From positions 1 through 44,501 of the forward strand of contig JAIRPI010000010.1 of NCBI GenBank assembly GCA_031257095.1: DNA of 44,501 nucleotides, written 5' to 3'. A program made the position numbers and the translations under genes. The stretch comes from Mycoplasmataceae bacterium (lineage in GTDB: Bacteria; Bacillota_I; Bacilli_A; Mycoplasmatales; Mycoplasmoidaceae). This document shows positions 10,208 to 20,373 of this stretch, piece by piece (the first letter of the stretch is position 1; each line of letters opens with the position of its first letter). The notes under the pieces were generated by a model that did no database searches, was not told the origin of the DNA, and saw only the letters and a program-made list of their open reading frames with translations.

Positions 10208-11983
10208 ATGACTGATGCATTCGCATTTAAACTTAGTAAGATTCCCCATGCACCTGGTGTTTATTTATGAAAAAATATTTCAAATGAAATAATTTACATT
10301 GGCAAAGCAATCGATTTATTTAAACGAACTCATCAATATTTTTTAAAGCATGAAGATGGTAAAACAAATCTACTTGTAAATGAAATTAGCGATATAGATT
10401 TTATTGTCGTTAATAATGAAAATGAAAGTTTAATATTAGAAGCAAACCTTATTAGAAAACACCAACCTAAATATAATGTTTTATTAAAGAATAGTAATAG
10501 TTACCCTTATATTGTACTAACAAATGAACCGCATCCACGACTTTTATACACTAACGATTTAAAGACCAATAAAGGTAATTATTTTGGTCCTTTTGTCAGT
10601 AATAAAATTGATGCATACAGTTTGTTTAAATTACTAACAAGAATACTTCCATTTCGTAAATGTAAAACAACTCCTAAACAAAAATGTTTATATTATGATA
10701 TGCATCAATGTCTTGGACCATGTATTAGAAATATTGACCAAAACGCATATACACAATATATTCAACAGGTTCATGATTTTTTTGGGGGTAATATCAAAGA
10801 AATTGTTACACAGTTAGAAATTTCAGAAGAAACACTATCCAATAATATGAATTTTGAAGAAGCACAAAAAACACACGAAACTATCAAAGATTTGTTGCGC
10901 GTTGCTAAAATACTAAAAGAGTCACAACTTGTATTTCTCAAATCAAATCAAACCGTTGATGTAATTGGTTATGTTATTAGTAACAACACTATTTGTATAA
11001 CTATTTTTTCATACATTGATGGAAAATTATTATTAAAAAACAACCAAATTTGCGATCTTTACGGTCAGGGAGAAGAAGAAATACTAAATTACTTATTTCA
11101 ATATTATGATAACAACAAAAATCTACCAGCTAATGTGTATATTTCATTACCAAATAACTTATTAAAGCAATTAACAAATCAATTAAAAATTAATTTTATT
11201 AATCCATTAACTGGAAAATATAAAACAATTATTAAAAATGCTATGGATAATGCTCGTAAGAGTTTGGCTAGCAATTATTTGGTATATAAAAATAAATTTA
11301 ATCGCTCAGTAAAAGCTTATGAAGATTTTAAAACATTAATTGGTAATTCGCAACTATCATTAATCCATATCTTTGATATATCTAATTTATTTAGTGAGAA
11401 TAAAGTTGGCGCAATGGTTGTTTTAGAAAATGGTAATTTTAATAAGTCTTCATACAAAAAATTTATTATCAAAGATGCTAACTCTATTTCTGACACACAA
11501 TGTATGCGTGAAGTTATTCAACGTCAATACTCACGCGCTATTAATGAAAACAAAAAACTTCCAGGTTTAATTATTGTGGATGGTGGCAAACATCAAGTTA
11601 ATGTTTGCAAAGATGCATTGCATCTATGTAAATTAAACATACAAGTAATTGGTTTAGCAAAAAATAGCAAACATCAAACTGATAAAATTGTCTTTGAGAA
11701 TGGTACTGAATATAAAATACCTATTAATGGTAATGTTTACCAATTTTTATTAAATATACAAGAAGAGGTTCATCGATTTGCGATAAGTTTTTTTAAACAG
11801 AAAAAAATTAAGCAATTATTTAATTCCCAACTTGATAATATTCCCGGCGTTGGTCAAAAAACCATAAAAAAATTATTAGATTTTTATGGTTCTATTGATA
11901 ACATCAAAAAAGCAAATATTAGTGAAATTGAGCAATTAGTTGATAAAAAAACAGCAAAATTAATAAAAACTATTTTGAAATAA
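10208..11983 (+). CDS. uvrC: Excinuclease ABC subunit C
   Basis: 591 residues, normal for UvrC. Order: GIY-YIG nuclease (PGVYLWKN ... IYIGKAIDLFKR) at about residues 10-90 for the 3' cut, a Cys region, the UVR motif NNMNFEEAQKTHETI for UvrB contact, an RNase H-like nuclease for the 5' cut (IVDGGKHQVN, EEVHRFAI), and a C-terminal helix-hairpin-helix pair (IPGVGQKTIKKLL). One UGA-Trp lies at 10268 in the GIY-YIG domain. It works with UvrB (14949) in nucleotide excision repair. Its 3' end overlaps convergent recU by 14 bases. Confidence 0.97.
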
Positions 11984-12476
11984 CATTTATTGCTTGTTCT
12001 AAATCAATGATTCCTGGGTAAATAATTGGCAAACTAAGACAATTATTTTTAATTTCTTGATATGGAATAGTTTTATTTTTTTGCTCAAGGTGTTTAGCAA
12101 TTCACGAAATTGGCAAAACAAAGAATTGTTCATGTTTGTGAAAATAAATGATAACGAATGCTAAAATTTTGGTTTTTAAACATCGTAATAAGTAATCTAA
12201 TTGATGTGGTTTAATTTTATTAAGAGCAAATTTATCATCAGATGTTTCTTTGACTTCAAATTCTACATGTTTATCATTAATAAAGCCGGTATAGTCAACT
12301 AATGATTTATCTAATAATTTCCCAACAAACATGTTATTTTCCATTGCTCTAATTATTTTAAAGGGAATGTTTCTTTTCTCTATTAACCCAACGTTGGATT
12401 GTAAATAGTAGGAAATAGTCCTATTAACTATTTCTTCGGCATACATGCCTTTATTAGTGTTTATTATGTTATTCAT
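11970..12476 (-). CDS. recU: Holliday junction resolvase RecU
   Basis: 168 residues with one UGA-Trp. The family pattern is clear: NKGMYAEEIVNRTISYYL at the N-terminus, the catalytic stretch VDYTGFINDKHVEFEVKET (D, then E-x-K of the PD-(D/E)XK fold), then KIKPHQLDYL and a hydrophobic AFVIIYFHKHEQFFVLPI. RecU cuts four-way junctions made during recombinational repair and stands in for RuvC in Firmicutes and mollicutes. The last 14 bases overlap the uvrC 3' end on the other strand. Confidence 0.92.
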
Positions 12477-12499
12477 TTCTACCTGTATTTATCTTTTAA

Positions 12500-12733
12500 T
12501 TACTCAGTCTTTAAATTATTAAATTTAATGACTGATTCAAGTCTAGATTCAACTTTTTCTAGTCTAGTTTCAATACTAGCAACTTTTTCAACTAATGGAT
12601 CAAATCGTTTTTCGACAAATTCACTAAATCATTTCGGTGCTTTCACATCATTAATTATAACAAATTCGAAAATTGCACCTATTAGCCTAGTATCAGTTGC
12701 TTTGACTATTCTATATTGTTTATTACTTCTCAT
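12500..12733 (-). CDS. Small coiled-coil family protein, copy C
   Basis: 77 residues. It shares the N-terminal module (KQYRIVKATDTRLIGAIF, then IINDVKAPKWFSEFVEKRF) with copies F and G. The helix carries repeats of the form (V/I)E(T/S)RLE at about residues 52-66, i.e. heptads for a short coiled coil, and ends IKFNNLKTE. AAGGAGG lies just upstream of the ATG. The promoter box TTGAGA-N17-TGTAAA is at 12755-12783, back to back with the rplJ promoter. UGA encodes the Trp of PKWF, a residue kept in all copies. Function is unknown. Confidence 0.82.
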
Positions 12734-12754
12734 TCTTTCCTCCTTACACATATA

Positions 12755-12783
12755 TTTACAAGATTTTTGACCAATTTTCTCAA
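12755..12783 (-). promoter_or_regulatory. Family promoter box for copy C
   Basis: TTGAGA and TGTAAA on the minus strand, 17 bases apart, identical in layout to those of copies B, F and G. Confidence 0.7.
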
Positions 12784-12801
12784 AAAACTTTTAATTTTGT
12801 A

Positions 12802-12807
12802 TATAAT
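12802..12807 (+). promoter_or_regulatory. TATAAT -10 box of rplJ-rplL
   Basis: Perfect TATAAT at the head of the ~125-base leader before rplJ. It lies about 20 bases from the divergent copy C -35 box. Confidence 0.6.
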
Positions 12808-12932
12808 AACGAAGCATTAACCAAAGAAAGTAACTGGCTTGTCCTTAATTTGTTACCGAGGTGAATACACTTTTGTATCACAATAAATTGGTTAATTAAC
12901 CAATTGTGTTTGTGTTAATGCAGGTATAGGTT
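12808..12932 (+). ncRNA. Ribosomal protein L10 leader RNA
   Basis: A ~125-base untranslated leader directly before rplJ. It contains AAGAAAGTAACTGGCTTGTCC and distal arms (AATTGGTTAATTAACCAATT at 12885-12904) that can pair. Position, size and the L10/L12 target fit the L10 leader, in which excess L10(L12)4 binds the RNA and represses its own operon. A covariance-model search would settle it. Confidence 0.6.
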
Positions 12933-13418
12933 ATGAAGAAAATAATTGAAAAGAAAGATGTTGCGGTCAATGAACTTGCAAAGGATTTAGCTAGCGCTAA
13001 ATCAATTGTAATGTTTGAATATTTTAGCTTGTCGGCTAAACAAATAACAGCGTTAAGAAACCTTTTGCATAAAGTGCAAGCAAAGATGTATGTTGCTAAA
13101 AATAACATCATTGCTAGGGCTTTTGCAAAGGCTAACATCGCTGAGTTTAAAGAAGCTATTGGCCCAAACGCATTATTAATCGCTAATGGTGATGAAATCG
13201 CACCGTTTAGAGAACTACACAAAATTTTTAAAGATAACAAAAAAATTATTTATAAATTTGGTGTATTAGAGTCAAAAGTAGTTGATGCTAATCAATTTGC
13301 GACTATTGCTTCATTACCTAATAGAGCAGGTTTAATTTCTATGCTTTTATCTTGTTTACAAGCACCGATAAGAAATTTAGCTTATGGATTATCTTCTATA
13401 AGTAACAAAAAACAATAA
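12933..13418 (+). CDS. rplJ: 50S ribosomal protein L10
   Basis: 161 residues. [20 protein letters not shown] followed by the [18 protein letters not shown] and [15 protein letters not shown] segments are typical of L10. The protein forms the base of the ribosomal stalk and carries L7/L12 dimers. It starts after the leader RNA and is followed by rplL after 5 bases. In family members the C-terminal helix anchors L12. Confidence 0.97.
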   Translation: MKKIIEKKDVAVNELAKDLASAKSIVMFEYFSLSAKQITALRNLLHKVQAKMYVAKNNIIARAFAKANIAEFKEAIGPNALLIANGDEIAPFRELHKIFKDNKKIIYKFGVLESKVVDANQFATIASLPNRAGLISMLLSCLQAPIRNLAYGLSSISNKKQ

Positions 13419-13423
13419 AACAT

Positions 13424-13798
13424 ATGGCAAAATTAACAAAAGAACAAATAATCGAATCATTAAAAGAAATGAGTTTACTAGAAGTAAACGATCTAGTAAA
13501 AGCAATTGAAACTGAATTTGGTGTATCAGCTGCTGCTCCTGTGGCAGCAGCTGCTGGTCCAGCAAGTGGTCCGGCCGAAGCTCCAACTAGTGTAACAGTA
13601 ACATTAACTGATGCTGGTGCACAAAAAGTAGCAATCATTAAGTTGTTTAGAGAAATAACTGGTTTAGGTTTAATCGAAGCTAAAACTGCAGTGGAAAAAA
13701 CTCCTGCTGTTGTTAAAGAAAACATTAAGCCTGAAGAAGCAGAAGAAATTAAGAAAAAATTTGAAGCTGCTGGTGCTAAAGTTAAGGTCGAAGCTTAA
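13424..13798 (+). CDS. rplL: 50S ribosomal protein L7/L12
   Basis: 124 residues. It has the N-terminal dimer domain ([20 protein letters not shown]), an Ala/Pro/Gly-rich hinge at about residues 35-55 and the C-terminal factor-binding domain ([40 protein letters not shown]). It recruits translation factors to the ribosome. Codons here are less AT-rich than in neighbouring genes, as expected for a highly expressed gene. A strong hairpin follows. Confidence 0.98.
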   Translation: MAKLTKEQIIESLKEMSLLEVNDLVKAIETEFGVSAAAPVAAAAGPASGPAEAPTSVTVTLTDAGAQKVAIIKLFREITGLGLIEAKTAVEKTPAVVKENIKPEEAEEIKKKFEAAGAKVKVEA

Positions 13799-13806
13799 TT
13801 CAGTAA

Positions 13807-13856
13807 TAATTAATACCAAAAACATGGACTATTGTCTATGTTTTTGGTATTAATTA
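13807..13856 (+). terminator. Long hairpin after rplL
   Basis: A 50-base near-perfect inverted repeat: 23-base arms around a TATT loop with one G-U pair. The 3' arm contains TTTTTGG, but no long U run follows. Probably the rplJL terminator; it may work in both directions. Confidence 0.7.
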
Positions 13857-13897
13857 AAATTAAAAACACTAAACTAATACAATTTAGTTGCTGATTG

Positions 13898-14140
13898 TTA
13901 ATAATTGATTACGGGGGTGACGTGGTGTACAAACACTACGGTGAATAATACTATTAATGTTATAACGGCAATTACATCAAGAATAGTAATAATAATTAAG
14001 GCTTTTTTACTAACTCTTAAATCTAATGATTTATCGTTTGTCTTCACTGCATACATAATTCAACCACCTAAACACGACAGAAACAACGATACTAATATTA
14101 TTGCTAAATTTCAATTTGAACTGCTACTTCTTTCGCTCAT
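13898..14140 (-). CDS. Small two-pass membrane protein
   Basis: 80 residues with UGA-Trp at positions 10 and 27. Two hydrophobic segments lie at about residues 11-31 (ends GGWIMYAV) and 47-72, joined by a basic loop KTNDKSLDLRVSKK, so both termini should be outside or both inside. GAGGAAATT precedes the ATG as a ribosome site. It lies downstream of rubrerythrin on the same strand, separated by a hairpin. I do not recognise it. The UGA codons at plausible Trp sites and the ribosome site argue for a real gene over the antisense ORF. Confidence 0.6.
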
Positions 14141-14157
14141 AATTTCCTCTTTCGAAG

Positions 14158-14207
14158 TTAATTACACATAAAAATATAAATTTTTTTGTATTTTCATGTG
14201 TAATTAA
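14158..14207. terminator. Hairpin between rubrerythrin and the small membrane gene
   Basis: Arms of about 21 bases (TTAATTACACAT...) pair with two mismatches around an AT-rich loop. Probably ends the rubrerythrin transcript; no U run follows, so it could instead be regulatory. Confidence 0.5.
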
Positions 14208-14314
14208 GAAAAATGGAGCAAAAAAGTGAAATTGTCTTAAATTACTATATCGTAGTAATTAATATTTAAATTTACTAAGTGCTTTATATTATTTATGATT
14301 GAACAATAAACAAC

Positions 14315-14875
14315 TTAGTAATTTTTAGTTGGCGCTTGTTCGAAGTAAGATTGTGGATGTGAACAAACTGGACATAATTTAGGTGCAGTTGTTCCGACAT
14401 GTGTGTGCCCACAGTTTTGGCATTTTCAAGAAATGGCTTTATCACGAGCAAAGAATTTACCACTCTTTATTGCACTAGCTAAATCTAAGTAACGTTTTTC
14501 GTGTGTTGCTTCAATTGCTGCTACACCTTCCATTTTGGTAGCAATTTCAATGAAACCTTCAGCACGTGCTGTTTTTGCCATTTCTTTATACATCTTAGTT
14601 CATTCTTCGTGTTCGCCAGCAGCGGCGTCTAACAAATTAACTAAAGTCGTTGGCATTTTGCCACCTTTAAGTTCTTTAAATCATAATTCAGCGTGTTCTT
14701 TTTCATTACCAGCTGTTTCTTCAAATATTTTTTGAATTAACACATACCCATCTTTCTTTGCTTGCGAAGCGTAATAAGTGTATTTATTACGTGCTTGTGA
14801 TTCGCCAGCAAAAGCAATTTGTAAGTTCTTTTCTGTTTGTGTACCTTTTATTGATTTTTGTTTAATATTTTCCAT
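14315..14875 (-). CDS. rbr: Rubrerythrin
   Basis: 186 residues with UGA-Trp. The ferritin-like diiron domain shows FAGESQARNKYTYYA, FEETAGNEKEHAEL, then AAGEHEEW and EATHEKRY, giving the expected Glu and His ligands. The C-terminal rubredoxin-like domain has CQNCGH and CPVCSHP, a Cys4 iron site. Rubrerythrin reduces hydrogen peroxide to water with electrons from rubredoxin, typical of anaerobes. A TATAAT box lies about 8 bases before the ATG. Uncommon in mollicutes; pairs in function with the rubredoxin/flavodiiron operon at 31174-32501. Confidence 0.95.
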
Positions 14876-14948
14876 AGAACTTCATTATAACAATTAATTG
14901 GCATCGTGATAGAATATTTAGAATATTTTTATAGATAATAAATAATCA

Positions 14949-16922
14949 ATGAATAAGTTTAAAATGATGACCAATTTAACACCTAAGGGTGACCAAGTAA
15001 GGTCGATCAAAGAGCTTACTAATAATATCAAAAATAACATCAAAACACAAGTTTTATTAGGTGCTACTGGGACTGGTAAAACATTTACGATTGCTAATGT
15101 TATTAATAAAATCCAACAAAACACATTAGTTATTGTCCACAATAAAACACTAGCGGCACAATTATATGGTGAGTTTAAAACTTTATTCCCCGAGAATAAT
15201 GTTGAATACTATATTTCTTATTTTGATTTTTATCAACCAGAAGCATATATTCCGCGAACTGATACATATATAGAAAAATCAACAAAGACAAATCAAGAGA
15301 TAGAGATGATGCGTTTATCAACTATTAATTCTTTATCTTCTAAAACACCAACAATAGTTATTGCTTCTGTTGCATCAATCTATGCTTCAGTTTCTCCTCA
15401 CGATTTTCAAGACTTTAAGATCGTTTTAAAAAAAGATAATATTTACAACTTAAAGCAATTACAATATGACCTTGTTAAATTACAATACCAACGTAATAAT
15501 ATTGAATTAAAACCGGGAACATTTATTGTCAAGGGCGATATTGTTGATATCGCACCAGGTTATGCTGATGATTTCTTTATTCGTATTAATTTTACATATA
15601 ACAAAATAACCTCAATTACAGTATTAGATAGCACAACAAAAAAATTAATTAGAGAATGAAATCAATATGTTGTTGTTCCAGCTAATGAGTACATCCTTAA
15701 TAAAGAACGATGGGATGAATCGTTAAAACGTATCCAAAAAGAATTAAATGAACGTTTATCTTTCTTTAAGAAAAATAATCGGCTATTAGAAGCACAAAGA
15801 TTAAAAGAAAGAACAGAACGCGATATCGAATCACTCCAAGAATTAGGTTTTTGTAGTGGTATTGAAAATTATTCAGCACATCTCGAATTAAGAAACTCCG
15901 GTTCTACCCCCTACACTATCTTTGACTATTTTGACAAAGATAATTGACTTTTAGTTATCGATGAATCACACATGACTATTCCCCAAATCAAAGGAATGTA
16001 TAATACTGACCGATCAAGAAAAGAAACATTAGTTAATTATGGATTTCGCTTACCTAGTGCGTTAGATAATCGTCCATTAAACTTTGCTGAATTCCAACAA
16101 AAAATGAATAACGTCATTTATGTTTCAGCAACACCAAACCAATGAGAAATTGACCAAGCGAAAGGATTAGTTGTTCAGCAAATAATCCGGCCAACTGGAT
16201 TATTAGACCCAACGGTTGAAGTGCGAAAAAGTGAATATCAAATTGATGATATTGTAAATGAACTAAGAAAACAAGTTGACAAAAAAGAAAGAACATTTAT
16301 TACGGTTTTAACCATTAAAATGGCTGAAGCGTTATGTTTACACTTACGTAAATTACGTTTTAAAGTAATGTTTATGCATAACGAACTTAAAACATTAGAA
16401 AGAACAAAAATTATTAATGATTTAAGAAAAGGAACATTTGATATTGTTGTTGGCATAAACCTGCTCCGTGAAGGTTTAGACGTACCAGAAGTTTCTTTAA
16501 TTTTCATTATTGATGCTGATAAACCAGGTTTTTTTCGAAGCACCCAAGCGTTAATTCAAACTTTTGGTCGGGTTGCAAGAAATGAACACGGTCACATTAT
16601 TATGTATGCTAACCAAACAACTAGTCAAATGCAAGCCGCGATTGATGAAACCAATCGCCGTAGACTAATTCAACAGGAATTTAATAAGCAAAACAATATT
16701 ACTCCACACACTATTGTTAAACCATTAAATGAAATAATAAGTGCAAAAGAAGATATTAAAGCATTTGATGCTTATTTAAAAGGTAAGAAAAATATTGTTG
16801 GTAAAACAAGCAAAGCGATAAGAATATTAAAGAAAGAAATGCTACAAGCTGCTAAAAATAAAGAATATGAGCGTGCAGCTTATATTCGTGATATGATTAT
16901 TGAATTTGAAGAAAATAAATAA
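14949..16922 (+). CDS. uvrB: Excinuclease ABC subunit B
   Basis: 657 residues, full length, with UGA-Trp codons (e.g. 15657). Walker A is GATGTGKT near residue 41, then [20 protein letters not shown] (beta-hairpin region that clamps DNA), the DESH box at about 15960, helicase motifs including [15 protein letters not shown] and [12 protein letters not shown], and a C-terminal UVR motif [12 protein letters not shown] that binds UvrC. It verifies damage and loads UvrC. No UvrA gene lies in the window. Confidence 0.98.
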
Positions 16923-16945
16923 CTATTGACTTTTATTAAATATTT

Positions 16946-16951
16946 TATAAT
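16946..16951 (+). promoter_or_regulatory. TATAAT -10 box of tRNA-Thr
   Basis: Perfect TATAAT 7 bases before the tRNA. TTGACT at 16926 is a candidate -35 but is only 14 bases away. Confidence 0.55.
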
Positions 16952-16958
16952 GAATTAT

Positions 16959-17034
16959 GCCGACTTAGCTCAATTGGCAGAGCAACTGACTTGTAATCAG
17001 TAGGTTGTTGGTTCAACTCCGATAGTCGGCACCA
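16959..17034 (+). tRNA. tRNA-Thr (anticodon UGU)
   Basis: A 76-base cloverleaf with encoded CCA. Acceptor GCCGACT pairs with AGTCGGC, the anticodon TGT at 16992-16994 lies in a CTTGTAA loop, and the T-loop is GGTTCAACTCC. An AT-only inverted repeat (AAAAATAAT...ATTATTTTT) at about 17036-17064 may end transcription. Confidence 0.97.
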
Positions 17035-17085
17035 AAAAAATAATTAAACTTAGTGATTATTTTTGTATATTATAAATACGTTTAA

Positions 17086-19059
17086 ATGGGTAAAAATAAA
17101 CACGCTGGTAAATTTACGTTAAAACAATTCGCATGAAATGGTTTTAACTTAACTGTTGGGATAAATTTCTTGGGTAGTCTAGCGATTTTATCAAATGCAA
17201 AAACATCTGGTGGTAGCGAGCTTGGCTTAGGCTTTAATATTTTGTGAATCTTTGCTATTATGGGAATTATTGCTGGTAGTTGCGCATTTGCTTTTTCTCG
17301 TTTATCAAGAATTCATAAACAAGATGCAAATGGTGGTTCTTATATATTTGCTCGTGCGGCATTTGGTAGATTTCTTGGTTTTTTAACAATCTTTTTAAAT
17401 TACATTTTAACGCCATTGGTTATGTCTAACCAAATTTTAATGTTTGTAAAGGCTAATTTAGATCCAACAATGGCAACCGGTGATGCCGAAAGTACTTTCT
17501 GATTGGTTGGCTGAACACGTCATTTAGGTAATTGAAGTTCGTTGTTTTATGATTTATTAGGAATTGGTTTGGCTGCAGTATTTGTTTTAATTGCTTTCTT
17601 TGGTACAAGATTGTTTAAAAAAGTTATGCGTGGTGGAATGTTTTTAAAATGAGCGACAGCTTTATTCTTTATATTGTTTGGTATTATTGCTGCTATTTTA
17701 CCAACAACTGATAATGGAAATTTGCATCATTGGGCAAATGTTACAACAAGTAAGGGTGGATTAACATTTAACCATTTCCTAAGTGCTTTCTGTGCTTGTT
17801 TTTATTATTTTACTGGTTTTGAAATGTTTGCTAGTTCTGGAGCAACTGTTCAAGAACCAGAAAAAAATATATCAAAAGGCATATTGTTTGTTATGGTTTC
17901 TAGTTGTGTTTTTTACATCATAACAACATTCATATTTATGATGGCGGTTACCACTTTTGACCAAAACATAGTCACTGGTTTTTGGCTAAGAATTCATAAA
18001 GCGGAACCTTGGCTGGGGTGGTTGTTGTATGCTGGACCATTAATCATGCTTGTTAATACAATTTGCTCACGAGGAGTGTCGTGTTCGATGTTGTGTTTAT
18101 ATGGAGGTACAACTTTACAGCCAATGTCACAAGAAGGATATATTAGTGATAAATTTGGTGAACAAAATAGTCATGGTTTCCCAATTGGGGCGATGAAAGT
18201 TCACGTCGTAATCATTGCGATAACAATTGGGGTGTGGGAAATAATCCCCGATATTATTACCGGATTTACGGGGGCAAGTTTTATTAATGTTAATACAATT
18301 ATTTCTGCCGCCTCTGTCTTTTTCATGCTGATATATATCTTTATTCTTTTATCAGCATTAAAATTTGCTTTCAAAAAAATTCTTTTTATTACATGATTAG
18401 AATGATTTTTATATTTCGCGGCTTTATTCACCATGATACTAGTTACTGTCTTCCACTATAAAGACCTAATTGATAATCTAATTACCACAAAGCATGATTA
18501 TTTAGAATCGCTTAAAGTTGAAGACAAACACAAATATATAAATGCCATTGTTAGTTTAGGCGTTGAATTATTCTTTATTGTTGGTTGTATATTATTTGTG
18601 GTAATTGTTTATTTTACCTACTATGCAAAAAAATACAAAAGCCGATTACAAAAAAATCCAAACATTCAAAAAAAATTGAACACCGAATTCCGTTTATTAA
18701 GTGGTTGAAGTTTTTTTGGGCGAGCAATTGGATTAAAAATTACCAACTTTTTAATAAAACGTACACAAAAAGTTAACAAAAGCTATAGTAATGCCGAAGA
18801 TAAAAAATTTATTGCTAAATATAAAAAGAAATCTAACTCTTTCATGAAAAGGATTGATCAAAATATTAAAAACTATTTACAAGCATTAGACAATGCCAAT
18901 GCATATAACAAACAACATGGTTTAGATACTAATAATGATTTTAATGTTGCTAAAAACAAAACCAATCAATTAATGCGACACATTAATCATCACATCTTAC
19001 AACCACCAAAAGATTATCGTTTACAAGATATAACAGATATTCATCAAGTAGTTGCTTAA
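17086..19059 (+). CDS. APC-family amino acid permease with long cytoplasmic tail
   Basis: 657 residues with many UGA-Trp. About a dozen membrane segments run from residue ~18 to ~513. The start resembles the APC superfamily: FAWNGFNLTVGINFLGSLA, then a TM1-like NGGSYIFARAAFGRFLGFL and a later FTGFEMFASSGATVQEPEKN, matching the family's G-[FY]-E pattern before the proton/substrate site. Residues ~514-657 are a basic, Asn/Lys-rich, non-membrane tail of about 140 residues. Substrate is not predictable from sequence; it imports amino acids or peptides' breakdown products in a cell that likely cannot make them. A tRNA-Leu follows 3 bases after the stop on the other strand. Confidence 0.85.
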
Positions 19060-19062
19060 GTT

Positions 19063-19146
19063 TGGTGCACTCGATGAGATTTGAACTCATACGTAATTAC
19101 ACGCTACCACCTCAAGGTAGTGCGTCTGCCGTTCCGCCACGAGTGC
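19063..19146 (-). tRNA. tRNA-Leu (anticodon GAG)
   Basis: An 84-base class II tRNA with encoded CCA. The minus strand begins GCACTCG, which pairs with CGAGTGC; anticodon GAG (complement of 19111-19113) sits in a TTGAGGT loop with stem CTACC/GGTAG. The variable arm GCGTGTAATTACGT fits leucine. It reads CUY codons. Confidence 0.95.
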
Positions 19147-19162
19147 AATATTATTATATTGT

Positions 19163-19168
19163 TATAAT
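19163..19168 (+). promoter_or_regulatory. TATAAT -10 box of coaD-coaX
   Basis: Perfect TATAAT ending 6 bases before the GTG start of coaD, so the transcript probably begins at the start codon. Confidence 0.6.
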
Positions 19169-19174
19169 AAATGA

Positions 19175-19615
19175 GTGATAAAAAAAGCTATTTTTCCTGG
19201 TTGTTTTGACCCTATCCACCAAGGACATATAAATATCATAAAAAAAGCAGCAAAGCTCTTTGATAAAGTTTATGTTGCTATTTCTATTAATGTTGATAAG
19301 AACTCTAGCAATATTGATATGCGTTTAAAAATTGCTAAGCAAAAACTAGCAAAACTTAAAATTAAAAACATTGTTGTTATTAAAAATACAAAGATGGTCG
19401 TTGATGTTGCTAAAGAATATGGTTGCGCATATATTGTTCGTTCTATTAGAAACATCAATGATTTTAATTACGAAATGAATATTGCTAAAAATAATTTTAA
19501 ATTAAATAATTTTATCCAAACAATATTCATGGTTCCTGATAATAATTTAACGACAATTTCAGCATCTAATTTACGAGAAATTGCTCGTCAAAAAAAATTA
19601 ATTAATAAGGCTTAA
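19175..19615 (+). CDS. coaD: Phosphopantetheine adenylyltransferase
   Basis: 146 residues. It has the nucleotidyltransferase motif with HQGH (IFPGCFDPIHQGHINII), RSIRNINDFNYE for phosphopantetheine binding, and the C-terminal TISASNLRE, a form of ISSTxxR. It transfers AMP to 4'-phosphopantetheine in the coenzyme A pathway. The start is GTG; the ATG four bases upstream is out of frame, and there is no other in-frame start. No ribosome site is visible, in line with a leaderless transcript. coaX follows after one base. Confidence 0.93.
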   Translation: MIKKAIFPGCFDPIHQGHINIIKKAAKLFDKVYVAISINVDKNSSNIDMRLKIAKQKLAKLKIKNIVVIKNTKMVVDVAKEYGCAYIVRSIRNINDFNYEMNIAKNNFKLNNFIQTIFMVPDNNLTTISASNLREIARQKKLINKA

Positions 19616-19616
19616 T

Positions 19617-20366
19617 ATGAACCACCTTATTTTCGATGTTGGTAACACATTAATTAAAATTGGTGTTGTTAAAAACAACAAGATTGTTAAAATTCTTACT
19701 ATTTTAACTAGCGAATATAATATTAAATCATTACAAACAATAAAAATTAAAATTAACAAAGTTTTTATTGGATTTGTTAATGATGTTGGTTTAAAAATTG
19801 TCAACGATATAAAAAAACTATTCCATATTAATCCATTCGTTTATAAACCATCATGTTTTAGCAAATCATTTGATTTATCACAATTTAATCAGAAAGAAAT
19901 TGGGGTTGACATATTAGCTTTTTCCTATTATTTAAAAAATAAATGCAAACATTCAGTAGGTATTTGTGCTGGCACAGCAACATTTATCGTATTAGTTAAT
20001 AACAATAAAATTCCTGGTGTGCTATTATTACCAAATATAACTAAATCGTTTAATCATACATTTAAAAAAACACAATTAATTAATCATCAAAACATTAATG
20101 TAAATCAAATTGATTTATCACTAGCCCACACAACTAAAACGGCTATTAATAATGGTTTCGCTTTTAATTTATTTAGTTTAATTAATGGTGCAATTAATTT
20201 ATATGCTAAATCTAAGGCAATTAAATGTTGTGTGACGGGCGGTTATATCCCAAGTAACTTAACATTTCAAAAACAATTATGTAAACATTTTGATAATAAA
20301 TTATTTTTTGTGGATAATGCTGTTTTGTTAGGCTATTTGCAATTTAATAACGACAATCATTTATAA
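19617..20366 (+). CDS. coaX: Type III pantothenate kinase
   Basis: 249 residues. The ASKHA-fold landmarks are present: DVGNTLIKIG (phosphate 1), GVDILAFSYYL, CAGTATFIVLV (phosphate 2) and CVTGGYIPSN near the end. CoaX phosphorylates pantothenate without feedback by CoA, the first step of the pathway whose fourth step is coaD just upstream. The ATG is one base after the coaD stop. The gene is free of UGA. Confidence 0.9.
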   Translation: MNHLIFDVGNTLIKIGVVKNNKIVKILTILTSEYNIKSLQTIKIKINKVFIGFVNDVGLKIVNDIKKLFHINPFVYKPSCFSKSFDLSQFNQKEIGVDILAFSYYLKNKCKHSVGICAGTATFIVLVNNNKIPGVLLLPNITKSFNHTFKKTQLINHQNINVNQIDLSLAHTTKTAINNGFAFNLFSLINGAINLYAKSKAIKCCVTGGYIPSNLTFQKQLCKHFDNKLFFVDNAVLLGYLQFNNDNHL

Positions 20367-20367
20367 T
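20362..20367 (+). promoter_or_regulatory. TATAAT -10 box over the coaX stop
   Basis: TATAAT overlaps the coaX stop codon and ends 6 bases before the next ATG, so the following gene may have its own start of transcription. Confidence 0.45.
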
Positions 20368-20373
20368 CATTCT

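Noticed and set aside
12896-13240. Minus-strand ORF over rplJ
   Set aside because: Shadow of the well-recognised L10 gene.
13905-14171. Plus-strand ORF of 88 residues
   Set aside because: It is antisense to the small membrane gene, has no ribosome site and its composition is that of a shadow frame.
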